NCBI GenBank assembly: GCA_001687465.1
Contig: LVLI01000241.1
Location: 1 to 64,000 of the forward strand
Reading direction: 5' to 3'
Origin: Halocafeteria seosinensis
Lineage: Eukaryota > Sar > Bigyra > Bicosoecida
DNA: 64,000 nt
In this document: piece after piece, positions 1 through 10,776 of the stretch
How the letters are laid out: every line of letters begins with the position of its first letter
Numbering within the stretch: position 1 is the first letter of the stretch
Translations under genes and position numbers: made by a program
Notes under the pieces: generated by a model
The model's input: only the letters and a program-made list of their open reading frames with translations
Database searches by the model: none
What the model was told of the DNA's origin: nothing

Positions 1-250
1 GCACAGGCCAACACATGGAAATGGAAGGGGTAAACAGCATAGGAAGCATTTATTGGGTTTCTTTACAAATGACACTTCATCGTCAAGTTGATCCGGCAAA
101 ATTGTCTGCAATGAGAATTCCATGGGAAATCACCATCCAGCTTGGATTACTCGCGCAGCCTATACGCACCTCTTCACATTCCCACAGTGGACAAACTATG
201 TGGCAGCAGACGCATTTGCCATATTTCTGTCGTAGTTCATCGCCTGCCAT
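1..250 (-). CDS. Cys-rich protein, mirrored partial copy (5' end only)
   Basis: Minus-strand copy of the 5' part of the gene at 1222-2365, running off the left edge of the window. Exon 1 is 250..170 and exon 2 is 105..1 (incomplete), with a 64-nt GT-AG intron between them. The encoded residues are the same as in the right copy as far as the sequence goes: a start MAGDEL, then the Cys cluster YGKCVCC..VCPLWEC, then an exon-2 segment rich in Cys, Pro and hydrophobic residues. Whether the left gene is complete cannot be told from this window. An in-frame ATG further upstream is also possible; I prefer the one that aligns with the start of the paralogue at 3204. Confidence 0.6.
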
Positions 251-634
251 AGTCGACACGCATTCATGAAGCAGCGTCCAGGGATCGAATCTCAATGCAA
301 CAAAACGAATATTCAAGCATTCCGGGGCGGACATTGAATGCATGAAGAGATCGGTCGTGTGTACGACGACGAATATCAAACCATCCTCTCTACGAAACTC
401 TCTGCTGGAGTCTAACTTACCAAGCGGTTGATCACCAGAAAGCGCCGCACTTGTGAAGGTAGTCCCGGTAGCGACCAACGTGGTTGCAGCGAATCGCCAG
501 CGAGTCGCCAGCGACCCCAAAGGCTCAGCCGAGAACAGGCCCGTCCACCTTGCACGTCGCCGAGATTGAGCAATTCACCCGATTACAGCAACAAGGTCAT
601 ACAGCTCTTCGACCGCGAGCAGGGGCATCGCAGG
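1..634. repeat. Left arm of a large inverted repeat
   Basis: Position i pairs with position 1472-i on the other strand, without any indel over the whole arm. I could see about six single-base differences, so the arms are close to 99 percent identical. The arm reaches the window edge, so its true outer end is unknown. It carries, on the minus strand, exon 1, intron 1 and most of exon 2 of a Cys-rich protein gene plus its upstream region. Terminal structures typical of a transposon were not seen, so it reads as an inverted segmental duplication. Confidence 0.95.
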
Positions 635-837
635 CTCATTCTTCACGAGCTTCACACCACATATGACGCCCGACAGCATGCCGCAGGAAAACTGATGCAT
701 TATACGTCCACAAGAAAGGATGTCTCATGAACGGGGTAACGGTGCCATTCTGGTTTCTCAGCAGTTCCAAAGGAGGCGCTCAAGAGTGTGAGTCGTCTCC
801 GATTCATCTCCATGAAGAAAGAGGGGAAGAAGACCAA
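635..837. other. 203-bp unique spacer of the inverted repeat
   Basis: Sequence homology between the arms stops sharply at 634 and 838. The spacer is not palindromic and holds no convincing reading frame. It sits midway between two mirrored start codons (250 on minus, 1222 on plus), so it is the shared upstream region of a divergent gene pair and may act as part of a bidirectional promoter. That role is inferred from position only. Confidence 0.7.
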
Positions 838-1471
838 CCTGCGATGCCCCTGCTCGCGGTCGAACAGCTGTATGACCTTGTTGCTGTAATCGGGTGAATT
901 GCTCAATCTCGGCGACGTGCAAGGTGGACGGGCCTGTTCTCGGCTGAGCCTTTGGGGTCGCTGGCGACTCGCTGGCGATTCGCTGCAACCGCGTTGGTCG
1001 CTACCGGGACTACCTTCACCAGTGCGGCGCTTTCTGGTGATCAACCGCTTGGTAAGTTAGACTCCAGCAGAGAGTTTCGTAGAGATGATGGTTTGATATT
1101 CGTCGTCGTACACACAACCGATCTCTTCATGCATTCAATGTCCGCCCCGGAATGCTTGAATATTCGTTTTGTTGCATTGAGATTCGATCCCTGGACGCTG
1201 CTTCATGAATGCGTGTCGACTATGGCAGGCGATGAATTACGACAGAAATATGGCAAATGCGTCTGCTGCCACATAGTTTGTCCACTGTGGGAATGTGAAG
1301 AGGTGCGTATAGGCTGCGCGAGTAATCCAAGCTGGATGGTGATTTCCCATGGAATTCTCATTGCAGACAATTTTGCCGGATCAACTTGACGATGAAGTGT
1401 CATTTGTAAAGAAACCCAATAAATGCTTCCTATGCTGTTTACCCCTTCCATTTCCATGTGTTGGCCTGTGC
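838..1471. repeat. Right arm of a large inverted repeat
   Basis: Mirror copy of positions 1-634. It contains the upstream region, exon 1, intron 1 and most of exon 2 of the plus-strand Cys-rich gene. The visible arm ends at 1471 only because its partner reaches position 1 of the window. The one difference from the left arm inside exon 1 is a synonymous leucine codon change (TTA versus CTA), and no difference was seen in exon 2, which suggests recent duplication, gene conversion or purifying selection. Confidence 0.95.
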
Positions 1472-2365
1472 TGTGCAGCTCCATGGCTTTCAATAGAGGT
1501 AAGTTGAACCGCTTTAAGATATGCCGTCGCGGGTGTTATTTACCAGGATGCCGCAGATACATTGTGAGTTGTCAACTAGGCACCTTTGGAAGTGGTACCT
1601 TCCCGAAGTAGTTCTTTTCCAATGCAGCTGTGGATGCTAACGGCTACTTGAAAGTAACGCATCATTCTACATGCGGGGAATCTGCCGAAGAATACGAAGA
1701 TATTGTTGGTATTGTAAGTAAGATGCATGTATTTTCCCGTGTATCGCTAGAATTGTCTAGCGAAAACTGGAATTTTGTGTATGATACTGGCATTTGGATA
1801 TTCCAGAACTATATGAAGCAGTATGTCACATCGGAAAATGCCCCAAAGACACGTTTCCCCACTAGTGTGCTTGGACCGCTCGACGAGGTCGAAAGTGCGG
1901 TGAACGAGTTCTTGAAGGATCGACGAGAGGGTAAGCTTCTTTACAAAATGCTTTTCCGCTGTACATAGGGACAGTGCTCGTAATTGTTCTGGGTGATCCT
2001 CGACAGCGGCGGGTGTTCTACTTGAAAACCCTCGTAAAATACAGCTGGAAATGAGTGCTATGGGTGCTCAACAGCCGCAGTACCCGCATCCTCCTCATCA
2101 AGGCTGGCACCAGTCTCCGATTATGCAAGCAGCTGGTACACATGGAGGGCCTATGCATATGCAAGCACAATACCAGTCGGGTCAACCAGGAGCGGCCATT
2201 CCTCCACAATTCCCGCATCAGCACACGTGTTCGTCGCCGCAACAGCATCCTGAGTCAGCGCCATGTTATCCGCAGAATGCAGTATTCATGGCTGGTCCTC
2301 AGCACCAGGCCATGTCACAGCAGGCACAGTATCCCTATCCTCCTCAGCAACTTTCCTCAGTATGA
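1222..2365 (+). CDS. Cys-rich, Pro/Gln-tailed protein (paralogue A)
   Basis: Six exons: 1222-1302, 1367-1498, 1557-1563, 1628-1713, 1807-1930, 2007-2365, giving 262 residues. The structure is supported by its match, exon for exon, to the paralogue at 3204-4633; the first four exons have identical lengths (81, 132, 7 and 86 nt). The N-terminus has a CC..CP.W.C cluster. Exon 2 holds a short hydrophobic Cys/Pro stretch (CFLCCLPLPFPCVGLCC) that could be membrane-embedded or acylated. A charged middle region with VESAVNEFLKDRRE follows, then a tail rich in Pro, Gln, Met, His and Tyr. I do not recognise the family. Exon 1, intron 1 and most of exon 2 lie inside the inverted repeat; the rest is single copy. 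An earlier in-frame ATG near 1129 is an alternative start. Confidence 0.65.
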
Positions 2366-2489
2366 ATTTCAAGGGTGTACACGCTATTCTACCAGGTAGT
2401 GGTTTTGGGGTTGACGACTCAGGGCTACCTTGTCTAAAGGACAATCATTTGCACAAGACCAAGATCCATTCTCTGTTCATCTGGCTGGA

Positions 2490-2562
2490 GCAAATTTGGG
2501 AAGTGGGTATGTTATAAGTACTCTGCCCGCTTTGGGATTGCCAACAGGTGCGTGCTAATCCA
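2490..2562 (+). pseudogene. Relic of exon 1 of the Cys-rich family
   Basis: About 70 bp closely matches 3230-3302, which is the end of exon 1 and the start of intron 1 of the paralogue at 3204. Both share the stretch encoding FGKWVC and the GTGCGTGCTAATCC donor region. Compared with the intact copy, the relic has lost one base in the middle of the Cys cluster, which breaks the frame, and no start codon or later exons were found around it. It is best read as a decayed third or fourth member of the local family. Confidence 0.6.
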
Positions 2563-3203
2563 TTCCATTCTGGCTGATCCACCCACTGGTTCCAGCAGCG
2601 GCTGGGCGAGCCGCTCCGTTTCACATATTTCGAGACTGTTACCGCACCGGCACTGTGGTACCCGAGATAACCTCTATTTCCTAGGCCTTCCATAGCACCT
2701 GCACAATCCATACAGAAAATCGACCGTGTTATTGTTTTGCGGGTCTTCGAGTGTACAGCGCATCCAATTACAACGGACGTGTACCCGATTGCTCAGCAGG
2801 AAGACTCCCCTTTTCGAAAAGTGAATCTCGTCCTACGTTTTATTCTTGTGAGAAAGAGACATAGGCCCCTTTGTATGAGTCGTAAACACAAAGTGCTTAC
2901 CCTCCCGTCTGCGACGTGCAGTTGATGTGTGTACTGGCGGCTGCACTGCAGCAATGAGAGTGTGTTCGACACCCATAATAAGGATCAGAAGTGCTGTCAG
3001 TGCTGACTCAGCACATACAAAATATCCGTATACCTTTGATATTGTCCCACCGTTTTCTCCGCGCTTTACATATAAGCGAATCGGTGCACACGGTAATAAT
3101 AAATTGTAGCCCAGCAGGAATTGCACAACGTAGTTGTGCAAGACGTGTACCTCACCAACACTGGCGACCATCTCATGGCTGCGCATTGTAACGGCAGCCA
3201 ATT

Positions 3204-4633
3204 ATGGCAGGGGAAGAGCTCAGCGAGCAATTCGGGAAGTGGGTATGTTGTAAAGTACTCTGCCCGCCTTGGGATTGCCAACAGGTGCGTGCTAATCCAG
3301 GCAATCGTGTATACAAAGGGCTTGCCAACTCCGAGAGGTTTTGCAGACGGTGGTGCCAGAGCAAGTGAATGAAGAAGTCGCCTGGGTGGATAAACCAGCG
3401 AAGTGGGCAATCTACTGCTGCCTTTTACCATGGCCCTGTATTGGCTGCTGTTATCTCGCCTTGGGGTGCTCCATTGATGTAAGGGAATGCCCTCTTGTGT
3501 GTATGGCAGCGTGCTTTAGCTGTAACGCGAGTTGCCCCAATTGCAGATACACTGTATGTTGCGACGTGATTTTCAATATCAAGGGACGTTCTCAAGCTAT
3601 CAGTTGTTGTGTGTAGCTGGTTGCAGCGGTCGACGAGATGGGTCGCCTGAAAATCAGACACCACTACCCTTGCAGCTATCAAGAGGAAGAGCATGAGGAT
3701 GTTGTTGGTGTAGTAAGTCACGGGAACTTATCTTGGACATCTACTCCCTTCGTCCGGTTGACACGTATCCAATGGGATACAGAATTGGACAAACGAGTAT
3801 ATAGACTCAAAGCAGAATGAGATCCGAAACTTCGGTGGAATGACGAGTTCTGTTGAGGAAGCCAAGGAGGCAGTTAACGACTTCTTGAAAGCGAGACGAG
3901 AACGTACGCTCAATGTTTTTGTTTTACAACCCAAGGGTTTCCTGCTAAAATCATCTGGTTTCATTGAACTGTTTGAGACGCAGGCAACGGAGTGCGTCTT
4001 CAAGATGATGAAGCGAGGAACGCTCTGCAGAAGCTTGAAATGAAAAGTCTCCATGATCAGCCAGAGCAGGAAACACAATCACCCGAGGAGGAAGCTTCAC
4101 AGTACATGCAGAAAATGCGGGCGTCAGAGAAACGGGAGCATCCAGGGGATGATCCAGCGGGAACACCGCAGGTCCAGGTGCATCAGGGAGAGGCTTCAGC
4201 GGGGTGGCAAGAGTCTCCCATCATGCAAGCTTCCGCGGCACAAGGGCAATTTGTGAATCCACATTCTGCACATGTGCCAGCGGGAATTCCACAAGTCCCT
4301 CCGCAAGGAGCGATGCTAACACCTCAACAGCAGCAGTGGCATCAAGCTGCTATGATGCAGGCACAGATGCAGCCCCAGACGCATCCGCCACAGCCGCAAT
4401 ATATGATGTATCCTTCCGTCCCTCAACAACAGTATGTGATGCAGCAGTATCCTTTTGCATATCCTCCTCCCGCGCAGTGGACACAAGCTCTTCAGCAGTC
4501 AGCAGTGGATGGCGGACAACCACCTCAGTATGAACCGGCACGTATGCCAAGTTCCAGCTCTGATCCAAATGGACAAGGGGAGCAACACCCTCAATACCAT
4601 TCGTATACGAAATCGGCGTACTCTCCTGGTTAA
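3204..4633 (+). CDS. Cys-rich, Pro/Gln-tailed protein (paralogue B)
   Basis: Six exons: 3204-3284, 3347-3478, 3547-3553, 3627-3712, 3816-3903, 3984-4633, giving 347 residues. All junctions are GT-AG and phases join cleanly. The start MAGEEL aligns with paralogue A, and an in-frame stop lies at 3189. Order of parts: Cys cluster FGKWVCCKVLCPPWDC, a hydrophobic Cys/Trp/Pro segment (WAIYCCLLPWPCIGCC), a polar middle with VEEAKEAVNDFLKARRER, an acidic helical stretch, and a long tail rich in Gln, Pro, Met and Tyr with PPQPQYMMYP-like runs. The tail looks disordered. The hydrophobic Cys segment suggests membrane association, possibly by acylation, which is inference. No known family was recognised. 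It is transcribed in the same direction as paralogue A. Confidence 0.7.
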
Positions 4634-5017
4634 GAGTACAACCACATTGTACGATTCGAGTGCACGAGCAGCATGGCCCATCAGCGTTTTCTGATGATAC
4701 TAGGGAATTTCAAACGTTCACCATTTGATGTGCTCTGACTGACTACTACGGTTGTACACGTATGTACAAGTGGCACAGTTTCAAAAAATTTCCAATCAAT
4801 AAACGACAATCTTTTCTTCTAGATAGAGCGTAGGCCCGATTCCTCCTTTATACGTTCTTGCAGCTGTACATGAAGGTAGTGTATAGTTCGTTCGTTTCCT
4901 AGAGTAGTGTTAGTCCCTGTGAGCAGGGGTTGTCGCTTCGTTGGGTGCTTGATAGTATTGGATTCGTGTAGAGAGAGCCGAAACCCCGAGGAGAGTCAGC
5001 CATCGGACACAAAGATT
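4634..5017. other. Intergenic region with a polyadenylation-type signal
   Basis: No gene was found between the stop of the Cys-rich paralogue and the start of eIF2A. An AATAAA hexamer at 4798-4803, about 165 bp after the stop, is a candidate polyadenylation signal for the upstream gene. The remainder should contain the eIF2A promoter; no clear core element was identified. Confidence 0.4.
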
Positions 5018-7323
5018 ATGGAGATTGCATTACGTACACCTTCGGTAGGCTACCTTTCTTACGCATGGCTTCAGTTATTTCCCCATGTGCACTTTGCGTC
5101 TATGCTGTGGCGTGGATACAGGATAGCCGCTTGGTTGAAGGACCGAGAAAGACAGCTTCCGGAGACGGCTATGAAGTGATTCCTAAGAAACACTTAACAG
5201 GTTTACCGCCATGTGAATTGTTTATGTTTTCGAGAGATGGTCAATACTTAGCGTTAGCGGAGAAAGAGCAGGTGATTGTCTACCATGTGGACTCGGCGGC
5301 TCCTCAGATCTTTGTTACTCAGCGTAATGTGACTGCGCTTCACTTCTCACCATTGAATACGTACTTGGTTACTTGGCATCGCAAGAAAGGAGACGAAAGT
5401 AAGTCACTGCAGCTCTTAGAACGACATACATTTCTCGTTATCACTTCCTGGGATCGCTGTTTTTGGTGTGGCAGCTAATCTTAATGTGTGGAATGTGAGG
5501 AGTGGGTCCTTCGTTTGCGGATTCTACCAAAGAGACAGGAATCAAGAAATGTGGCCCACATTACAATGGAGTGATGACGAATGTATTTCTTGCCGATGCG
5601 TTAATAACGAAGTACATTTTTTTGATGGAAAAGAAATGTCCACTTCTGTCATTAATCGGTTACATTTACCGAATGTTAAACAAGCATCAATCGCCCCAGG
5701 AAAAGGACCAAAATATGGGTATGATATGCATTTTTTGTGTAGTAAGGGCATCGCAGCTTTAATATGAAGAAATTTTTTGTCTTCGGCGCTTGCAGAATAG
5801 GTGTTTTTGTTGGAACTAGCAACTCGCGACCTGCTGCCGTATCATTTTTCCAGTATCCTCATCTCTCCCCGGCAGAAGTAATAGCCTCCAAGAGCTTTGC
5901 CAAAGTAAGCCTATTTGCGGCATCCGTGATGTAATGTATTAGCAAGCTTCAGTGTATGCGCTTTCGTGCAGCTAGATGAAGCGGAGTTTCACTGGACTGC
6001 GGATGGGAAAGTCGTTCTCGCGCTATTGTCGACGGAAATGACATCAGACAGCTACTATGGAGAATCCCGCTTGTTTTTATTTACTATGGATGGGAAAGTG
6101 TCGATGCAAGTACCCTTACCTAAAGAAGGACCAGTCCATGACGTGCAATGGTCCCCGAAAGGAACTGAGTTTATTGCTATAGCTGGGAAATCGCCTCCAA
6201 AAGCAGCGCTGTTCGATCGCAAGGGCCAGCAGTTGCATAATTTTGGAGATGCCAGCCGAAACACCGTGAGTCTAGTTTTCTTAGTGGCCGAAGAATTCTA
6301 TCGTTGGATTTGTACTACTGTTCGCTACAGGTTGTGTGGAATCCCTTTGGAAGATTTTTTGTCCTAGCAGGCTTCGGAAATATGGCGGGGGAGGTGGACT
6401 TCTGGGATAGGGACAGTCTAAAGAAGCTAGGATCAAATTCAGCCCCTTGTACCGTAAAACGTAGGTTTATCCTTTTCTTATTTACTGCCTTCAATAGTGA
6501 TTCACTTTGCACAATGTATTCTTCGTGGCCAGATATATGGTCTCCTGACGGGCGTTTTTTTATGACTACTACCACTAGACCGAGATTGCAGGTCGACAAC
6601 GGATTCAAGGTTTTTCGATATACAGGAGAGGGACCTATCGTTCATGAAAAACATGAAGTACTTTATGATGTGATATGGCGACCCGCTCCAGCGGGAACGT
6701 ACCCCGATAGACCCGCCTCCCCGGATGCGCTAGAAAAAGCCACGAAGGATGTTGCTTCTTCTTCTGGAGCCGCCAAGCCGCGAGCTGTGTATCGCGCTCC
6801 TGGAAGTACCGGATTAGTGAGCCAAATGATGGCAGACGCTCGGCTAGGCAGCGGTTCCGAAACCGGTAATAGCAATAAGTCTGGTGCTGCTGCATCTCGC
6901 ACTCCAGTCGGAATGCCAAACGTTCCTCCAGGTATGCCTGCCTCTCAAGCACAAGCCCCGAAGAAGGGAGGAAAAAATAAGAATAAAAAGAAAAACAAGG
7001 GGGCAGCTACTAGTGCTGAAGCACCAGCCAAGGAAGATGCACACGACAAAGACGATGGCGAAGGAAGTGTGACTACACCAGGTGGCTCTCGCAGCGAGAA
7101 AGCACTCGAGGATATGACACTGGACGAGTTACGACGAGAACGGAGGAAGTTGGCAAAGAAGTTTAAGCAGATCGATAATCTTAAAAAGGCTCACGCCGAC
7201 GGCAAAGAGTTGAATGCTGACGAACGTTCCAAAGTAGATGGTGAGAAAGAACTTTCTTCTAAACTTGACTGGATCGTGGCCCAGATGAAGGCACTTCAGG
7301 GCCCCGAGAACTCCAAGGAATGA
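5018..7323 (+). CDS. EIF2A: Translation initiation factor eIF2A (WD-repeat type)
   Basis: Seven exons: 5018-5044, 5122-5398, 5475-5718, 5796-5904, 5972-6265, 6331-6460, 6533-7323, giving 623 residues, close to the usual 585-650. Family landmarks in order are NNEVHFF, YYGESRLF, VPLPKEGPVHDVQWSP, FGRFFVLAGFGNMAGEV.FWD and WSPDGRFFMTTTTRPRLQVDNG.K, all characteristic of the nine-bladed eIF2A propeller. The C-terminus has the expected lysine-rich linker and a charged helix ending the protein (LRRERRKLAKKFKQIDNL). eIF2A is a cytosolic monomeric factor, distinct from eIF2-alpha, that can deliver initiator tRNA to the 40S subunit without GTP and supports non-canonical initiation. The 27-nt first exon is small but its start ATG and splice fit the family N-terminus. 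Introns are 65-77 nt. Confidence 0.93.
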
Positions 7324-7627
7324 TTGACGCATTGAGTAGTGTTTTAGGGGAATTTCGAATTCAATAGATATACATAGCAAATGATATTGTTAGGTACATA
7401 CATTACACTGAAAAACTCTTCTCTATTTTGTTGACGATATGGTCGTGAATTAGTTTTTATTGGTACAAAATCCTAAGCGACTCCTCCCTGGAGCTATACG
7501 AATTCAAATAGCCTCGAGGAAGTGAGCTCGATTCCTCCATGTATATGGTGTCATTAAGAGAACGTTCAGGTTTTTATTGAGGGTATTACGATAAAGAATT
7601 CATTTGTGCACTAGGAACCTTGCAACA

Positions 7628-10015
7628 ATGCCGTCAGCAAGCAAGAAGGGGCAGAAAAAGAAGACAGCCTCTCGAGCTAGTCAAAGATCGGACGACGAAG
7701 AGGAAGACAATGATCATGATATAGCGTCCCAAGAGGCGCAGGAACAAGATGCAGACGGAGGAGAAGGATCTTCCACTTCAAATCAAGTTGTACACAGATC
7801 GCATGTCAACAATAGTGAGGAAGATGGAGATGAACCACCACCGTAAGTGCTCAAGTCCTTCCATTTGAATTATGAACATGACTTATGCTTGCGCAATTTA
7901 CGGAACCCAGGGAAGACACCTTGAGAATTTTGCTGGCTACGGACTTACATGTGGGCTATGCTGAAAGTGACCACGTCCGTGGCCATGATTCTTTTTCGGC
8001 TCTGGAAGAGATTCTACAAACAGCTCGCCAGGAAAAAGTAGACTTCCTCTTGCTCGGCGGGGACCTTTTCCATGAAAACAAGCCGTCTAGGAACACAATG
8101 TACAGAGTAATAGAACTTTTTCGAAAGTATTGTTTAGGAGACGATCCGATCCCTTTTGAGATTGTCAGTGATGAAAACGTCAACTTTGGAGCAGCGAGCA
8201 AACATTTCAATTGTGCGAATTTCGAGGACCCCAATTTCAACATAGCACTTCCCGTATTCTCGATTCATGGCAATCACGACGACCCCAGCAGGGAAAGCGG
8301 ACAGCAAGATCTCTCAGCAATGGATATCTTGGAAGTTACGAACTTAATAAATTATTTCGGCCGTCACTCCAACGTGGAAGAGCTAGACATCTATCCTATT
8401 CTTCTGCAAAAAGGAATAACAAAATTTGCACTATACGGCATGGGGTCCATGCGTGACCAGCGTCTATACAATTTATTTTCGAGAAAGAAGGTACACTTTC
8501 ATCGTCCGGCTGAAGCCACGGAAGATTGGTTTAACATGCTAGCTGTACACCAAAACCGCGAAAACAGAGGAAGAGGCCAAAAAAATGCTTTACCTGAGTC
8601 CGTTCTTCCAGATTTCATGGACTTGGTACTTTGGGGTCACGAGCACGAATGCTTGATTGATCCGGTGTGGTCAACGAGTGATAAGTATCAAATTATTCAG
8701 CCTGGTTCATCTGTGAGAACGTCGTTAAGTGAAGGAGAAGCAAAAGATAAGAATATTGCCTTGTTGAGTGTCTACAAAACTTCCTTCAAGGTGAACCCTA
8801 TTCCATTGAAATGTGTTCGACCGTTTCGATTAACTGATATCACCTTGGGGGAGGAGCCCCATTTAGATAAGGATGATCCCAATGTCACAGAAAATGTCCG
8901 AGAATTGCTGTCTAACAAAGTAAGTGTACAATGCCTAGTTCTTCTCGATATCGAGTTTTATAAGTTTCTGATTCCAAGTTACAGGTAGATCAAATCATTG
9001 AAGAGGTTAACTCTCATGTTGAAGCGCTACCAGAGCACCTTACGCCCCCTAATAACATGAGATTGCCTCTGATTCGTGTCCGAGTAGAACACACTGGATT
9101 CACGCCTCTAAACAATCAACGATTTGGCAGCCAGTAAGTAACCGATCCCCTGTTGTTGGCGGTGGATGCTAACGCAATCGGAGGTCCCGCTTGGAATTTC
9201 TTCGCAGATTCGTATCGCGTGTAGCTAATCCTGCTGACATCCTTCTGTGGCACAAGCGTCGTTCTTCTGCTGCCTCCAACAAAGCCGGAAAAGGACTGGC
9301 GAAGTTCACTACTCAACCGGCGGCTCCGGAGCAACAGGCTATCAGCATCAAGGAGCTAGTTCAAGAGATGTTTGAGGAAAATAGTGGGCTATCGTTGTTT
9401 CCTGGAGCTCCAATGGCAGATGCCGTCGAAGAATATGTCGATAGAAATGAGCTCAATGCCATTAAAGGTACGAGGTGCGAATACCTACCGCCAGCACTTC
9501 AGCGTGTGAAAAAATCAGTTTGTTTTCAGAATGCGTTGAGGACCATCTGAGGAAGGTCCAAGACCACCTACACCGCAATAATTCTGTTAACACCCGGGAT
9601 ACTATTTTACAGGAATTGGATACTTTAGTATGTTTGCGTCAATACTAGTCGACTTGCATTTTCAATTGGTTTTCTTTATTGCCTGCAGACGACGGCCTTA
9701 GCTAAAGAACAAGGCACTGAGGCAAAGAAGAAGGCTATAAAGAAAGCTACGCAAGCCGCAACGGCATCCGTAGAAGAGGAAGAGTTTGATAGCTCCAATG
9801 ATATAGACGAGAACGGGGAGGAAAGTGGTACACAATCCCGACAGACTAGAATGGGTCGATTTTTGCAAAGGTCTACAGAAGATGAAGAGGAGAAAAGCGC
9901 AGATGCGGAAGACTCTGCTTCAGCTGCCTCTTCCACACGTCCTCGAAAGAGAGGACAGTCTATACGAGAAAGACTCAATCCGCGCAAGGGTGCTAAACGG
10001 TCAAAGAAAGCGTGA
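7628..10015 (+). CDS. MRE11: MRE11 double-strand-break repair nuclease
   Basis: Six exons: 7628-7842, 7911-8919, 8985-9133, 9208-9467, 9530-9627, 9689-10015, giving 685 residues, as expected for the family. An unusual 70-residue acidic, low-complexity N-terminus precedes the phosphoesterase domain. The metal-binding motifs are intact: ATDLHVGY, GGDLFHENKPSR, SIHGNHDDP, VHQNREN and WGHEHEC. The MRE11 DNA-binding/capping region follows with RVRVEHTGF and FVSRVANPADILLW. The C-terminus is charged and Ser/Arg-rich, as in other MRE11 proteins. MRE11 is a nuclear Mn2+-dependent 3'-5' exonuclease and endonuclease acting with RAD50 and NBS1 in end resection. The ATG at 7628 is the first in frame near the upstream end of exon 1; nearby codons upstream are not ATG. 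Confidence 0.95.
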
Positions 10016-10049
10016 ACCGAGGCAACAGGGCTAATGATCCCAAGTACAT

Positions 10050-10776
10050 CTACAAATCGTCATGAGCAGATACGATTCCGGCGTCTGCAAGTAGCGTTGA
10101 AAGTTTTCCAGATTGATGAAGTTTCTCTACTTCATCATTACCGCCGACACTTTTTCCACCTGTGTACCATGTAAGTAAACGTCAGTGGCTCGAGCGCTAA
10201 CATACACAGAAGAGAGACTACTACCAACCAATGAAGACACGGGGCACAGTTCTACGTCCTGTAATTTTCTGTAACTCATCCTGCATTTCGGCTCCATGGT
10301 TGCTTTGATCCTGCGTTGCCCATACCAAGCTCTTTACCACGAACCTATTGGTTAGCCGCTGAACAAGTGCACTTACCAGTTCCAGGATCATAGGATCAGC
10401 ATGGGAGTATTTCGCAATGGTGGCCTTAGTCTGCAAGCATACCATCCAACGTGGAAATATAGCAAACATCGTCCATGCGAATATCGCCGACAAAAGACTC
10501 ATTTCATACTTTGCGGCAGAAGGGGCAGTAAGACTTGCTGCACGGAGGAAGTATGTGTGTGAAAGAAATTACAATCTTTTGGACCTCTCTTCATTCGGCA
10601 TACCTGAATATCACCACTGGGTGCTTCTCAATGACGTCCTGAACGAATTCGGGTACGTTAATATCGTCCTGTGGCTCTTGAGGCGCTGCTGAGACTGACG
10701 TCGCCATCACCGCCGTAGCCACTACGAGGCTCATCGCAAGCATTTTTATGCTTTTACCTTGCTGGGTAGCCGTCAT
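10050..10776 (-). CDS. Glutaredoxin with N-terminal leader, dithiol CPFC type
   Basis: Five exons on the minus strand: 10776..10604, 10537..10510, 10430..10377, 10310..10229, 10159..10050, giving 148 residues. The active site CPFC is encoded by a 28-nt exon (SKSYCPFCRK). The glutathione-binding TVPRVFIGGK and the GG.DE motif (SVGGNDEVEKLH) follow. The first 30 residues contain a hydrophobic stretch (MLAMSLVVATAVMATSVSA) typical of a signal peptide or membrane anchor, so the protein probably works in the secretory pathway or another organelle rather than the cytosol. It reduces protein disulfides and glutathione mixed disulfides using glutathione. It converges with MRE11, whose stop lies 35 bp away. 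The last donor is GTTGGT, weaker than the others but the only one that keeps the family sequence. Confidence 0.9.

Noticed and set aside
952-1389. 145-codon open frame as an intact single-exon gene in each repeat arm
   Set aside because: It runs through the GTGCGT donor of intron 1 and starts at a TTG; alignment to paralogue B supports a shorter exon 1 and splicing.
1-1471. Inverted repeat as a transposon with terminal inverted repeats
   Set aside because: The 203-bp spacer contains no transposase, the arms carry spliced gene exons, and no target-site duplication can be assessed because one arm leaves the window.
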